Shown here piece after piece: positions 1-12,199 of a stretch of DNA of 64,000 nucleotides. The stretch is taken from NCBI GenBank assembly GCA_032871835.1, contig CM065301.1:11478413-11542412 (forward strand), written 5' to 3'. How positions within the stretch are numbered: position 1 is the stretch's first letter; each line of letters begins with the position of its first letter. A program made the translations under genes and the position numbers. Origin of the DNA: Dipteronia dyeriana. Its lineage: Eukaryota; Streptophyta; Magnoliopsida; Sapindales; Sapindaceae. The notes beneath the pieces were generated by a model. It was not told the origin of the DNA and searched no databases. It saw only the letters and a list, made by a program, of their open reading frames with translations.

Positions 1-355
1 ATAAGATACAAGATTGCATCACAACCATGCATCAAAGCTCATACGAAGCACAAAAGCAAGGGTTGAGATTTTATGACTAACTAATAGAATTTGGGCTCCA
101 AAATCTATTATTGAAAAGCTGACATGGCAACATGATTAGTCCCCTGTGATTCCAGGAAAGTTTGTTAGAAACACACTAAAAGTGTGACTTCATAGTATAT
201 ATATGCATTGAGCAATCGTTGTTGATTGTATTGTAAATATCTCACAAAAATACAAAAACTCTCAGATTCAGTTTACTTCTCTGTTACAAATTTCATTGAA
301 GCATTTCATCAAACACTCTTCAACATTTGTTTGTATTTTACTTTTCTTCTTTTGA
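1..355 (+). repeat. 5' LTR, 3' portion (partial)
   Basis: Matches 4957-5311 of the 3' LTR base for base with substitutions only. The terminal CA seen at the 3' LTR end (5310-5311) is GA here (354-355). The LTR normally carries the element promoter and polyadenylation site; the first ~152 bases are outside the window. Confidence 0.93.
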
Positions 356-357
356 TA

Positions 358-369
358 TGGTATTAGAGC
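358..369 (+). other. Primer-binding site (initiator tRNA-Met type)
   Basis: TGGTATTAGAGC lies two bases after the LTR end. It differs by one base from the common copia site TGGTATCAGAGC, which pairs with the 3' end of initiator methionine tRNA to prime minus-strand DNA synthesis. Confidence 0.85.
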
Positions 370-392
370 TCCAGTCTCTTGATCAAAACGTC

Positions 393-3300
393 ATGGATCA
401 TACACCTCAAGCATCTCCGATTTCATATCCTTCAAATCAAACTCTGTCTTCATCAAATCCACTGCCTACGATTGAATCACCAATGGTAGCAAAGTCTCTA
501 AACTACAATCTCTCTATAAAGCTCAATCGTGATAACTACATCTACTGGAAGACGCTTGTGTTACCAGCGATCAGAGCTCTAGAACTTGAAGACTTCATCA
601 ATAGAGTCAGACTGTGTCCTGACAAATACACTAATCCTCTGGATTCAGATGTTGGTGATAAAGAACTAATGATAAATAGTGAATTTCTTACTTGAAAAAG
701 ACTAAATCAGTTCTTACTGAGTTGGCTTCTATTAACCATGAGTGAATGACTGATTGGTCAAGTTATAGAGTGCACTTATTTGCTTGGGAGATGGAGAATG
801 CTTGAGAGATTGTTTTCTCATCAGTCAATGGCTAGGACAATGCAGCTGAGACAACAACTTGGAAACATGAAGAAAGACTCGAGTTCAGTCTCAGATTTTA
901 TGCTAAAGGTGAAGAATATTGGTGACAGTCTAAAGTCAGCTGGCCATCAAGTCTCAGATCGTGATTTGTTATAAGTGTTCTTAATGGTCTTGGTCATGAG
1001 TTCGATGCAGTTGTTGTAGTGATTACTACACAACAAAACTCAATATCGCTTCATGATGCTCAATATATGCTCATGATACATGAACAATGAATTGAACACT
1101 TAAATACTGCTAATCAAGTTGACATAACTCCATATGAAAACTTTGTGACCAATAATAATAATGGTGGAGGAAGGAGAAACAACATAGTTGGTTTCAATAC
1201 TGGAGGTAGGGATAGTGGAAACAGAGGTCGGAGAGGAAAAGAAAACTGGAATAACAATAATCGACCTACATGTCAGATTTGTGGGAAAATTGGACACTCA
1301 GCTCAGAGGTGTTACAACAGATTTGATAGAAACTATCAAAGTCCTTCAACTAAAAATTCCAATAACAATTATAGATTTCAAAACCAGACTTAAAGAAATA
1401 ACAATGGAGGCAATAATAGTGGAAATTATGCCCGTGACAATCAAGGCACTAATGTTAGCAACAATCAACAAGCCAATTATAATCAAACTTCAGCCTATAT
1501 AGCTTTACCTGAATCAGTTATAGATCCTGCTTGGTATGCCAACAGTGGAGCCTCGAGCCATGTCACTGCAGATCTCGATAAGTTTTCTACTTACTCTTCT
1601 TATAGAGGTTCTGAGAAACTTGCTATTGGTAGTGGTGATCAGTTAGAAATAGCTCGCATTGGTAATGCTACAATATGCTCACATACACAGCCTGCTAGGA
1701 CTTTGCTCTTGAGTAATATGTTGCATGTTCCTAACATAACTAAAAATTTACTAAGCATATATAAGTTTACACAAGATAACAATGTCATTGCTGAATTTTT
1801 TTGGTAATTGTTGTTTGATTAAGGACAAGGATTTCGGGAGAATTTTTCTCAAATGCTTACTTAAAGATGACTTGTACCAACTTGAGCTGAAAACAGATTT
1901 TAAGAGACATGAAGCTAAATCAAGTGATTTTATGGTTTATTGCTCTAAGTCAAATTTTATTCATTGTAATAAGAAGTTGGTTACTGGTGAGAAATCTATG
2001 TGTATAAGGTCTCAGCCAGCATGTATCCAGTCTACTTCTTATGTAAATATTGTTGTTAATAACTGTATACAAGAAGCTTCTATAAATAAAAGGAATGTTG
2101 CAACTTTACGGCACATGAAGCTTGGTCATCCAAATAGTCAAGTTTTGAAACAAATTTTAAAGCAGTTGAATGTGCCATGCAGTGCATCAAACTTTGACTG
2201 GTGTGATGCCTGTAGGCTTGGTAAGATGCATAAACTGCCCTTCCAAAGATCATTTATCAAGTCCAAGTCTGTCTTAGAGTTAGTCTACACAGACATTTGG
2301 GGAACCTCTCCCATACTTTCCACATCTAGTCACAAATATTATGTCTCTTTTGTTGATGAATACACTAGATTCACATGGTTGTACCCTATTAAACTCAATT
2401 CTGAAACTCTTTCCATGTTCTTGACGTTCAAAAATCAAGTTGAGCTTCAGATTATTTCCAAAATTCGAGTCCTACAAACTGACATAGGAATGGAGTATCA
2501 AGCCTTTACCTCCACTCTCCAGCAATTTGGTATTGTTCATAGATATTCTTGAGCATACATACACCAACAAAATGGTGTGTATGAACGGAAACACAGGCAT
2601 ATAGTTGAAATAGGTCTTACATTAGCGGCGCACGCTCAATTTCCTATCAAAATTTGGGCTGATGCCTTTAGTGATGTTGTGACTCTTATAAACAATCTTT
2701 CAACTCCTGTTTTACGTGGGAAATCTCCCTTTGAAGTTCTATACAAAAGGAAACCAAATTATTTATTCTTCAAGACTTTTGGTTGTTCTTGTTTTCCATA
2801 CATAAGACCTTATTCGACCACCAAGTTTTGTTTTCATTCCATTAAATGTGTTTTTACTAGATATAGTAATCAACACATGGGCTATAGATGTCTCAGTCCT
2901 TCTAGAAAAGTGTTTATTTCTAGAAATGTTTTGTTCCATGAATTTGAGTTCCCTTATTTACAGTTGTTTCCATTGTCCAAACCTGATGTTTTGCCATCAC
3001 ATTCAGGACCTTTGATGTCCATTACTACTGGTCATCCTATGACTAAGTCTGTATCATCTCCTAGTGTTGGTCTGTCACCTGTCAATACTGCACCTGATAC
3101 AGGTACTTCTAACATTATTGTGGAGCTCAATTCTTAGCCTTTAAATGGACCATCGGTAGTTGTTTCCACTCATGACATGGTCACAAGGTAGAAAACAGGT
3201 TCTTTAAGGCCTAAGGTGTATTCAGTCCTTTGTCAATCACCCTGCCAATCATTAATCTCTGAGCCTACATCTGTCAAGGCTGCTATTGATGATCCTGATT

Positions 3301-4767
3301 GGAGACAGGCTATGGTTGATGAATATAATGCATTAATTCGAAATAACACATGGTCCTTGGTACCACTGGTTGATGGCATTAATATTGTTGGGCACAAATG
3401 GGTTTTTAGAGTCAAGTACAAACCTGATGGCTCTGTTTTGAAATACAATGCTAGATTGGTTGTGAAGGGTTTTCATCAAACCCCTGGTTTAGATTTTTCG
3501 GATACTTTTAGTCCAGTTATAAAGCTGTTAACCATAAGGGTTATTTTCACTCTTGCAGTCACTTTTAGGTGACCAATTCAGCAAGTGGACGTGAACAATG
3601 CATTCCTTAATGAAGATTTGCAAGAAGTATTGTACATGGAACAACCAGCTGGGTTTATAGATGCTACTAAATCTCAATTTGTGTGTAGGCTTCACAAGGC
3701 TTTGTATGGCATCAAACAAGCTCCTAGAGCTTGGTTGAATAAACTGAAAGGTGCCTTGCTAGAATGGGGTTTTCATCCATCAGCATCTGATGTATCTTTG
3801 TTTATTAAAAGGTCTACAGTAAAGGTTGTTTGTGCTCTCATATATGTTGATGATATTCTAGTAACAGATAGCTGCTCTTCACTCGTAAAGTCTACTATTT
3901 CGGCTTTCAATTCTAAGTTTGCTCTTAAGGATTTGGGTCAAGTGAATTACTTCTTTGGTTTTGAAGCATTTAGGAACTCTAGTGATCTCTATCTTTCACA
4001 AACAAAATACATTCATGTTTTGTTAGCCAACTTCAATGCTGAACTGCAAGCCTAGTTCCACTCCTCTTTGCTCCAGCTCTAAATTGTCACTCAGGTCAGG
4101 TGCTCCCTTTGCTGATCCAACAATATATAGAAGTATCGTTGGCGCTCTTTAATATGTCACGTATACTCGGCCTTACATTGCGTTTTCCATTAACAAGTTA
4201 AACAAGTTTTTGGTGGCTCCAACTGATCAACACTAGCAAGCATGTAAGAAAGTACTCAGGTATCTTAAAGGATCCTCTTCAGTTGGTCTTCAGTTTTGAC
4301 CTGCCAAAGAGTTGTTTGTTGAGGCATATTTTGATGCTGATTGGGCCTCATGTGTTGATGATCGTCGCTCTACTAGTGGATGTTGTGTTTATCTTGGTCC
4401 CAACCTTATTACATGGTTTTCAAGAAAGCAAAGGGTTGTTGCCAAGTCAAGTGCTAAGTCTGAGTATAGAGCTCTTTCTCAGGCAACTTCTGAGATTCTT
4501 TGGCTCAAGTCTCAGTTTGTTGAGCTCGGTTTTTCGATTGTTGGGGTTCCTACATTATGGTGTGATAACACATGGGCTGCTTCTCTAGCTCAGAATCTGG
4601 TGTTTCATTCTCGTACCAAGCACATTGAAATTGATGTTCACTTTGTCCGTGAGAAGGTAACTTCGGGTCAGCTCTCTGTGCATTACATCCTACTGAACTT
4701 CAAAAGGTTGATATTCTTACGAAAGCTCTTCCCATACCTCACTTTCAATTTACGTGTAACAAATTGA
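393..4767 (+). pseudogene. Copia gag-pol polyprotein, broken
   Basis: The likely gag start is the ATG at 393. Recognisable parts in order are: gag with a CX2CX4HX4C zinc knuckle (about 1270-1315); aspartic protease near 1541; integrase with an HHCC-type zinc region (about 2110-2230) and DDE-type residues near 2292, 2481 and 2583; reverse transcriptase with YVDD at 3843-3854; and RNase H (about 4312-4640). At the protease active site the usual DSG triplet reads NSG (AAC at 1541). Stops or frame changes occur near 694, 973, 1092, 1393, 2551, 3136, 3189, 3571 and 4053, and the frame is lost between about 4055 and 4310. The region cannot be read as one protein; no repaired version is offered. Confidence 0.93.
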
Positions 4768-4795
4768 GCTTACTCTCTAGACCAACGCTCGATTT

Positions 4796-4804
4796 GAGGG
4801 GGGA
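4796..4804 (+). other. Polypurine tract
   Basis: GAGGGGGGA directly precedes the TG that opens the 3' LTR. This is the expected place and composition for the plus-strand primer of an LTR retrotransposon. Confidence 0.85.
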
Positions 4805-5311
4805 TGTGAAGATAAGTGATGCTAATATGTCAAAGAGGAATGTGAGCAGAGTTGCAATAACTAATATAAAATCAAATCCTACGGTTGTTAAAGCAACAAA
4901 TGATGGTTTGATCAAGAAATCACAATCGCACTTCCACACCACATCTAAAGTCAGAAATAAGACACAAGATTACATCACAACCATGCATCAAAGCTCATAA
5001 AAGGCACAGAAACAAGGGTTGAGATTTTGTGACTAACTAACAAAATTTGGGCGCCAAAATCTGTTATTGAAAAGCTGACATGGCAACATGATTAGTCCTC
5101 CATGGTTCTAGTAAAGTTTGTTAGAAACACACTAAAAGTGTGACTTCATAGTATATATATGCATTGAGTAATCGTTATTGATTGTATTGTAAATATCTTA
5201 CAAAAATACAAAAACTCTCAGATTCAATTTACTTTTCTATTACAAATTTCATGGAAGCATTTCATCAAACACTCTTCAACATTTGTTTGTATTTCACTTT
5301 TCATCTTTTCA
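4805..5311 (+). repeat. 3' LTR, complete (507 bp)
   Basis: Begins TGTGAAG just after the polypurine tract and ends TTTTCA. Its last 355 bases match the start of the window. The next five bases (5312-5316, TAGGT) would be one copy of the target-site duplication; the partner is off the window. Confidence 0.93.
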
Positions 5312-5329
5312 TAGGTGTCGATCGTGCAA

Positions 5330-7955
5330 ACCGTTGTGAAGTATGATAAGAACAAATACAGTGCTAATCTATAATCTATATCAATCGTTCCTGAGACCAC
5401 ATGTCGTACATTTATAAGAAACATCGATGATGTTCAGTTTATGCTAGGGGAAGATAGGGTGATCCCTCAAGTATGAGTTAGTCTAATTGAGATTGCAGCA
5501 TGAGATGTGATAGGAGAAGATATCCCTCCTCGTGAAAACATAAAACAATTTCGATCGTTAAGCAGAAGCAATATGTTGTTGACAGAAAGAAGTGGGATCG
5601 AAGGTCGGGACAACATGTGTGGTGTCCCACCGGAAGTAGCCGACCATGCTGATATAGTGGGACCTCAATTCGACGATGTCTTTGGTTTTCAAATTGAGAT
5701 GAATGCTAGGCAGTACAACTATCAATACAATGAGATCTACAATGATATCAACAATGACCATAATACTGAACCGAATGTTGGGTCGATTCATGTGGTAGAT
5801 AATGAGGTAAATTTTCATCCGGTATATAATCTAGGGAACAATAAGGAAGATGAAGAACCTGTCCAAACGGAAAAACATGCAAGACATGTACACAGATTTA
5901 CTTCCAGTGCACTAGATATAGCTAGAACCTCTGATGTCCAGCCTAATGTAACTCTAGATGATTCTGATAATGCCACAACATGGGTTATTCCATGAGCATA
6001 ATCATACTCGTTTGGTATGGGCAGAAACATGAACTTGGTTGAAGATGAACCTGCAAGTATGATATATAAAGGGCAATTTTTTTCCTACGAAAAAGGATTT
6101 GAAGAGACTAGTTGGTCATTTTGCAATCTGGCCACTTTGAGTGGAAGGTGAAAAGGTCCAATAAGACAACATTACATCTGGTTTGTTTGATGGACAACTG
6201 TACGTGGAAGTTAAGAGCGATGAGAAGAGATGAAGGGACATACTTCCAAGTAAGAAGTATTTTCAACGAACACACTTGTCCGTTGAAGGATATTCACAAT
6301 CGTCACCGACAAACTAGTGCAGTCATAATTGGAGAAGTGGTTACACCTAGACTTCAACAAGACTTCAACAATAAGATGGTCGACTAATGCCTTCGAAGGA
6401 TATAATCACCGACATGAAAATAATGTATGGAATCCAAATCATGTACAGTAAGGCACACCAAGTCCTTGATTATGTGTTGTTACTGACCTATGATACATAT
6501 GAGGAAACCTTTCAACTGCTGCCATCATTCGGTTAAGTTTTGGAATAAAAAAATCTCGGCACAATTACTGACTTGCAGTGCGATGAATATGATAAATTCT
6601 TCTAGTTTTTCATATCGATTGGTGCCTCACTTAGAGGATTTTGGACGTGTATGCGTCCAATAATTGCCGTTGATGGTATCCATTTGAAGGGACGATTCGG
6701 AGGTACAATGTTTGTTACAACTGCACAATATGAAAATGAACAGGTGTATCCAATTGTTTTTGGGTACGGCGACTCAGAAAACAACCTTTCATAGGAGTGG
6801 TTTTTGGATTGCTTGAGGGGTCCCCTAGGTCATATTGATGATCCGGTTTTCATTTCCGATCGAACTGCAAGCACTGAAGCAGGAATTTCTAAAGTGTTCC
6901 TTATGCCACCCATACCACATGTTGCTGACACTTTTTTGAAAATATTAAGAAGTGATATCACAGAAATGATATTGCCGCAATAATGGACAAAGTAGCCCGA
7001 GCGTACACTGAGTTGAAATATAACCGGCATATAAAAGAATTACGTAACTTGCACCTGAATGTATATGATTATGTCAATGATACTGGTCGACACAAGTGGT
7101 CCCGTGTACATTGTCCCGAAACAAGGTACAGGGTGATGACAACAAATGTTACATAATGCATAAACTCATGCCTCAAATTTACACGGTAACTGCCTATGTT
7201 GATTCTGACTGAGTTTATTAGGAATATGCTACAATGGTGTTTTCACTATCGCTATCGAGGTGCACAGTCCATACGTCATCAGTTGACCGACACAGTTTAT
7301 TCGATGATCTTAAAACGTGTAGAGAAGTGCGGTTATATGACCGTCAATCCAGTCGACTGGAATATTTTCTCGGTGAAGCAGTCTGGAAAGCAATGGACAG
7401 TTGCCTTTGCCCAGAAAACCTGCACATGCAACAAATTTCAAGTGAACCATTTTTCATGTTCTCATGCTCTCACGGCCGCAAGGTACATTACAATTTATAG
7501 TGTACGGTTAATACTACTGAAACGTAAATCTCAATATTTTCATTGTTGGTGCAGGGAGCGAAACTTGAATTACATATCCCTGTGTACGGATTACTACAAG
7601 AGACAAACACTTATTGATGCGTACTTGGTTCTTATTATGCCCGTTGGACATCCTTCAACATGGGTTGTGCCATCTGACATCGCTGAGCGGGTGGTTTTAA
7701 ATCCAATCTCCAGGAAACAAGCAGAACGCCTAAGGGAGGGTCGACATGTCTCGTCTTCGGAAAAGACATCCACACAACCGTGTAGCAGATGTGGACAATC
7801 GGGGTCATAATTCTAGAAGGTGTTCTAACCCACCTTTGATTAATGAAGGTCCAAGCATAGGTGTTCCCGATGAATATAGTCGAAAGTGTAGCATCTGTCA
7901 TTCAATTGGACACAACAAACAAACGTGCCCTAACAGGGACTCTATCAGGGATTAA
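5330..7955 (+). pseudogene. MULE (MuDR-type) transposase, broken
   Basis: Parts found in order: an N-terminal stretch with FIRNIDDVQFMLGED (about 5410-5455); a WRKY/GCM1-like zinc-binding DNA-binding region with CLMDNCTWKLR and a later HTC (about 6185-6285); the transposase core, with IIAVDGIHLKGRFGG carrying the first catalytic Asp (about 6660-6705) and FISDR carrying the second (about 6846-6862); a SWIM zinc finger of form CTCNKF...CSHAL (about 7418-7475); and C-terminal zinc knuckles, the last with CSICHSIGHNKQTC (about 7888-7930). In-frame stops lie near 5995, 6386, 6604 and 6793. A shift near 7800 splits the first of two C-terminal knuckles. It once cut and moved DNA by binding the terminal repeats; it cannot now make full-length protein. 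Confidence 0.88.
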
Positions 7956-8214
7956 ATGACGACTTTTCATTGATAACATTGTAATCATTTGGAATTGTAT
8001 GACATTGTAATCATTTGGAATTGTATGACTTGTTCATTAACTTATTTTGTAATATTGTTCAAGGTTTACAATGTGTGACGTACTTTTGATGCCAGACACT
8101 TAAAACATGAACAATAAAAAAAATTGAAATAATATAACTGAAACAAAATGTCTTTGTACATAACAAATTGTATAAAACAGAAATAATTTACAACTATTAA
8201 TATACAACCAATCT

Positions 8215-11200
8215 CTAGGCGGGCTTGGAGTTATAAAATATCTCCACAACCATTTTCTCACGAATGATCCTCATGTTGTCTTTCGACCAATCGAAAGTCC
8301 GATGATCCGTCGGTATGTACTCAATCAGTCTCAATGTATGGGGACCACAGTTACCCCTGCAATTGAACACATTAATACGCGTTACAATTCGTTTTCAATA
8401 AAACAATCTCTAAGTTTGTTAATGAAATAGAATGGCTTAAGATTGGTTTTGTTGGGGGACCGTTGATATGGGCACCATGTTGACTGAGAATGACTTATTT
8501 TTCCTGGGGAACGTCCTACAACGAGGTTGTCTCGCAGTGTGGAACCCTGCGTCATTCAGCATCGATGATAAAAACCAGTGCAACGGCTGACCTGTTGCTT
8601 CATGATATGCAAGGGACATCTTGTTTCTAGGGGTCTAATATGTTCATCTTCCCGAGAGTAAGGTCGACGTTCACCAAGGGCCAATATTGGAGCCTAACGT
8701 TGCCCGATATCAGGATCTGTAATAGTATTCATAAGGTGTTAGGATATACGAACACATTTTACTTTAAATCAGTTACACCGTGTAACACTCACCAAGCCAA
8801 CCTCGTACCACGTTCGGTTTCCACTCGTGGTAGCTCCATGGACAGTCTAAAGGTCCTTAGCCGACCACCGGGACTGTAACAGATTCCACCTCACCGTGGT
8901 CACAGCCCCGTTAGCATCACGATGCATCAATCTCTCCCACTGTACCATCACAAGTGGTTGTACATACATTCATTGATAGAAAGTTATCAACAATCAAAAC
9001 CAAAAAACTATATACGCAACCAATAAGTCATAAATACTTACATAGAATTGTGTATCCAATATGTTGATCATCTGGTTGTACACAGTGGGAAATCCTCGTT
9101 GACGCTTCCGAAGAATATGGAGGTACGCGTCCATATGCTGACAATTTATAAATGTTAAGAATTGTTAGCAAAACAACATTACTTAGACAAACATCAAATA
9201 CAAAATCACGTAAGTACGTACCGTGTCCTCCAAGTCCATGAAGTTGGAATGCATCTACTGGATGGCTTCGACTAGCGCTAGCACATCCACATCACGCCTG
9301 CTTAATTGTTGGTTTAGCTTGATAATAAATTTATAAACAAAAAAATAAGACTGCCAAATTTATAGATAAATCTGTACCCACCATTCCCCGTTGATGTTCC
9401 TCTTGAAGGCTTTGTACGCCGCTAACTGGTCAGAGTCCACCAGTCCAAGAGGGTCAAATATGTGGTCCACTGACTTGGGACATGTCCTCACCCTCTTTGA
9501 CCAGTATGGATCTGTGAAAGGGATCAACAACTATCAACCGTGCTCATGTAAATACTTCTCGGACGGCGACGAGGTGTGCTGCGATGAGGAGCTTTAGAGC
9601 TAGGTCACTATGCTGAGTGGTGGGGGGAGCTGGGTGGTTGTGCTGGGTGGTGGGGGGAGCTGGGCCGGCTGGATCGATGTGCGAGGTGGAGGGGATCGTT
9701 GGGCATCGATCGATAACCGAGGTGGGGGGACCTTTGGAGCTCGATAGTTGTACTGAGTGGTGGAGAAAACTGGACATGCTGGATCGATGTGTGGGGTGGA
9801 GGGGATTGCTGGGCATCGATAAATGGTCGAGGTGGGGGGAGAGCTCTGTTGTATGTGTACCAGGCCTAGAGTAGCCGGCACGCAGCTGAACCTCACCCTC
9901 CGGACCTACCCCCATTTCTCGGTTCCCGGTTCCCAAGTGTTCGCAACGACCACCTAACTTGTCTGTCCCCACCGTATACCCATATGTCCTGTCTCCGGGA
10001 CTAAAGTCTAGATAAGGAGGTGGTGGACCATCCATGTACGTATGCATCGTCGTCGGCCCCTGGCCTTGGATCATATCCAGCAACACTAGTCGATCCTCGT
10101 CACTCTTTCGGATCTTATCCAGCAACACTCAGTGCTACTGTTATCGATCCTCTTCACTCTTCCGTAGGGTTTCACGTAACTCGTTGAACTGATGTTCCCA
10201 TGGAGCCTGAAATCATGTCTACATTGTTAATACAAAACTATCAACATTGTCACATTAATAAAAAACAAAACTATCATTTCAACTTACCTCTCTATCACGT
10301 CCAATGCCCCCACTGGAATCCCATCTAGATGTAGCAAGTCTGAGGGTGGTAAACCGAACCTGCCTATGTCTCTTTCGTTGAGGGTCCGGCTCATATCCCT
10401 CACTGTCACTATCCCTGAAACCCCCAGCCTCCGGCGCAAATCATTCACTGTCACTGGCTCTGGCCATGAAACCCCGACCCTCTGTCCCACTGTTTCTCCC
10501 AAAGGTAGTCTGATCAGGGACCGGAGGCGGAATCTAAAGCCTATCCTTGTCTACATATAGGCTCTCCCATCGTTTAGCCCCGCATAGTACAATGCCTCTC
10601 TCTCAGTTGGTGTGAGGACAAGTTCCGTCATCGCAAACATCTAAAACCTTAGTTAGAACAATGTGATTGTATACTTACTGAACAATATAAACATGTACAC
10701 CGAGCATTGAAAATCTTGACCAGCTTCTTCCCTCTTGGTTGTTTGCTCAACTCTCACTTCAATATACGAGGAGACAGGTCTGTATCCCTCCGGGTGCCAA
10801 ACTGGATGCCTAGATCGGGGATCACCTCGAAAGTAAATATCTATATCAAAAATAAGTATGATAAAAATCCATACAATATAGGACACCAACAATAAAGTAC
10901 ATGTTGTAATTCAAAGTTCTTACCAATAGAGCGTGAGATAGACCGTAAATGTTGTAGGTCTCCACCGTATGTATGTGAGCGCCCTTTTCCTATTGGCATC
11001 TCTCAAACCCGTCCTGTCGCCCATCAAGCGCATGCTTGAATGAGTAAATGGAATACATGTACACGAGGGGCACCCCGCGGGAACGCATCCAACACATCGA
11101 GGTCCTCTACCAGTCAAAACTGTCAAACTGGAATCTCGAATCTCTCGTCTACCCTATCAGTTTCCAGTTCAACATATATATGAGGCAGAGCTTCACAACA

Positions 11201-11690
11201 TCGTACGTCTTCTGAAACTCTCTGAGGGTAAGAACAACCCTCATCTCCTCGAACGAAACCTCATCGGCTCCAAGAAAGTACCGTTGATGTATGTCATTCT
11301 CCACTTCTACATACATGCTCGTATCCGGTACAACTCCAAACCGTAATCCGGTGATGAGGTAAAATTTCACCTTCGAAAACCTCATCGAACTGTTCCCTAA
11401 CATGAACTGCATCTCATCTGTTGTGCCCTTATGATGCAACTCCCTCAAAAGCAATCGATGGATAACACCACATGAAAACTTCATCTCTTGATGCATCGTC
11501 GGGAAATGCCTGAAACACGATGCCATGAACTGACGCCGGTCTTCCAAAGCAAATTCTTTACGGACCCAGTTCAACGCGGCGTCTATATGGCCAAGGGCGT
11601 CAAAAAGGTCGTGTCGAGTCAGTTTGCCCTCGTTTCAGTCTCCTTTGGATGTTTTAAGCAAATACCTCAACCTATTTCTCATCTGCAATG
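8215..11690 (-). pseudogene. ULP1-like C48 cysteine protease with DUF1985-like N-terminus, broken, MULE-borne
   Basis: Read on the minus strand. The N-terminal part (about 11690-11150) has LTRHDLFDALGHIDAALNW and VKFYLITGLRFG, typical of the DUF1985 region in plant ULP1-like transposon genes. A Pro-rich, low-complexity linker lies at about 10130-9550. The C-terminal protease part has RLQYWPLVNVDLTLGKMNIL (about 8705-8645) and ends with GNCGPHTLRLIEY (about 8360-8320), which holds the Cys of the C48 catalytic motif, before a stop at 8215. The position that is His-Trp in active enzymes reads Tyr-Trp here. Stops near 11634 and 11153 and several frame changes show decay. ULP1 enzymes remove SUMO from proteins; whether transposon-borne copies do so is unknown. 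Confidence 0.75.
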
Positions 11691-11739
11691 TCATAAAAAT
11701 AATACATCACTAAAGTGAAAAAAGCTCGGAAATAACATT

Positions 11740-12190
11740 AAAAGTATCAGGCCATTGCAATGAAAGTTTGGGCCTTTACAAAAAAAATAAGCTTGGTCCT
11801 TTGATAAAAAAACTCGAGTCTTTGATAAAAAAACTTGAACATTTGACAAATAATCTCGGACCGTAACCAACCCAAAATTATATTAAAAAAAAACTCGATT
11901 ATGTTTTAAAAAAGCTCGGGTTGACAAAAAAAGCTCGATAATTTGAAAAAAAAAAACTCGAACCTATGAAAAAAAAAGTTCGATCATTTATAAAAAAAAC
12001 CCGATCCCATTAAAAAAAATCGATCCTTTGATAAATATGATCGAGCTTTTTAATAAAAGTTCGATCATGTTAAAAAAAACTCGATTTAACTTAAAATAAG
12101 CTCGATTTACCTTCACAAAAAAATACTCTGAAATCTATCAAAAAAGTTCGATTCAACTAGGAAAAAGCTCGGATCTCCTTCAAAAAGTTT
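11740..12190 (+). repeat. Degenerate AAAAAACTCGA-type repeats, presumed MULE subterminal
   Basis: About fifteen loosely spaced variants of A-tract plus CTCG(A/G) (for example AAAAAGCTCGG, AAAAAAACTCGA, AAAAAGTTCGA) follow the ULP1-like gene. Spacing is irregular at roughly 20-40 bp. The element at 47517-48783 has similar motifs in the opposite orientation. Such repeats near transposon ends often bind transposase; here that is inference. Confidence 0.7.
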
Positions 12191-12199
12191 CGGTAACCT

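Larger units (their letters stand above)
1..5311 (+). mobile_element. Ty1/copia LTR retrotransposon, decayed, 5' end outside window
   Basis: The order is LTR, primer-binding site, gag, protease, integrase, reverse transcriptase, RNase H, polypurine tract, LTR. Integrase precedes reverse transcriptase, which defines the copia superfamily. The window opens at base 153 of the 5' LTR; the complete 3' LTR is 507 bp. Bases 1-355 align to 4957-5311 without a net gap and with about 28 differences counted by eye (roughly 8%), so the insertion is old. The coding region has several in-frame stops and shifts, so the copy is not autonomous. The DNA right after the 3' LTR reads as the N-terminal region of a MULE transposase, so this element inserted into an older MULE. 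The left target-site copy is not visible. Confidence 0.95.

Noticed and set aside
9600..9896. Open frames on both strands rich in Pro or Gly/Trp
   Set aside because: They come from a low-complexity repeat in the linker of the ULP1-like pseudogene.
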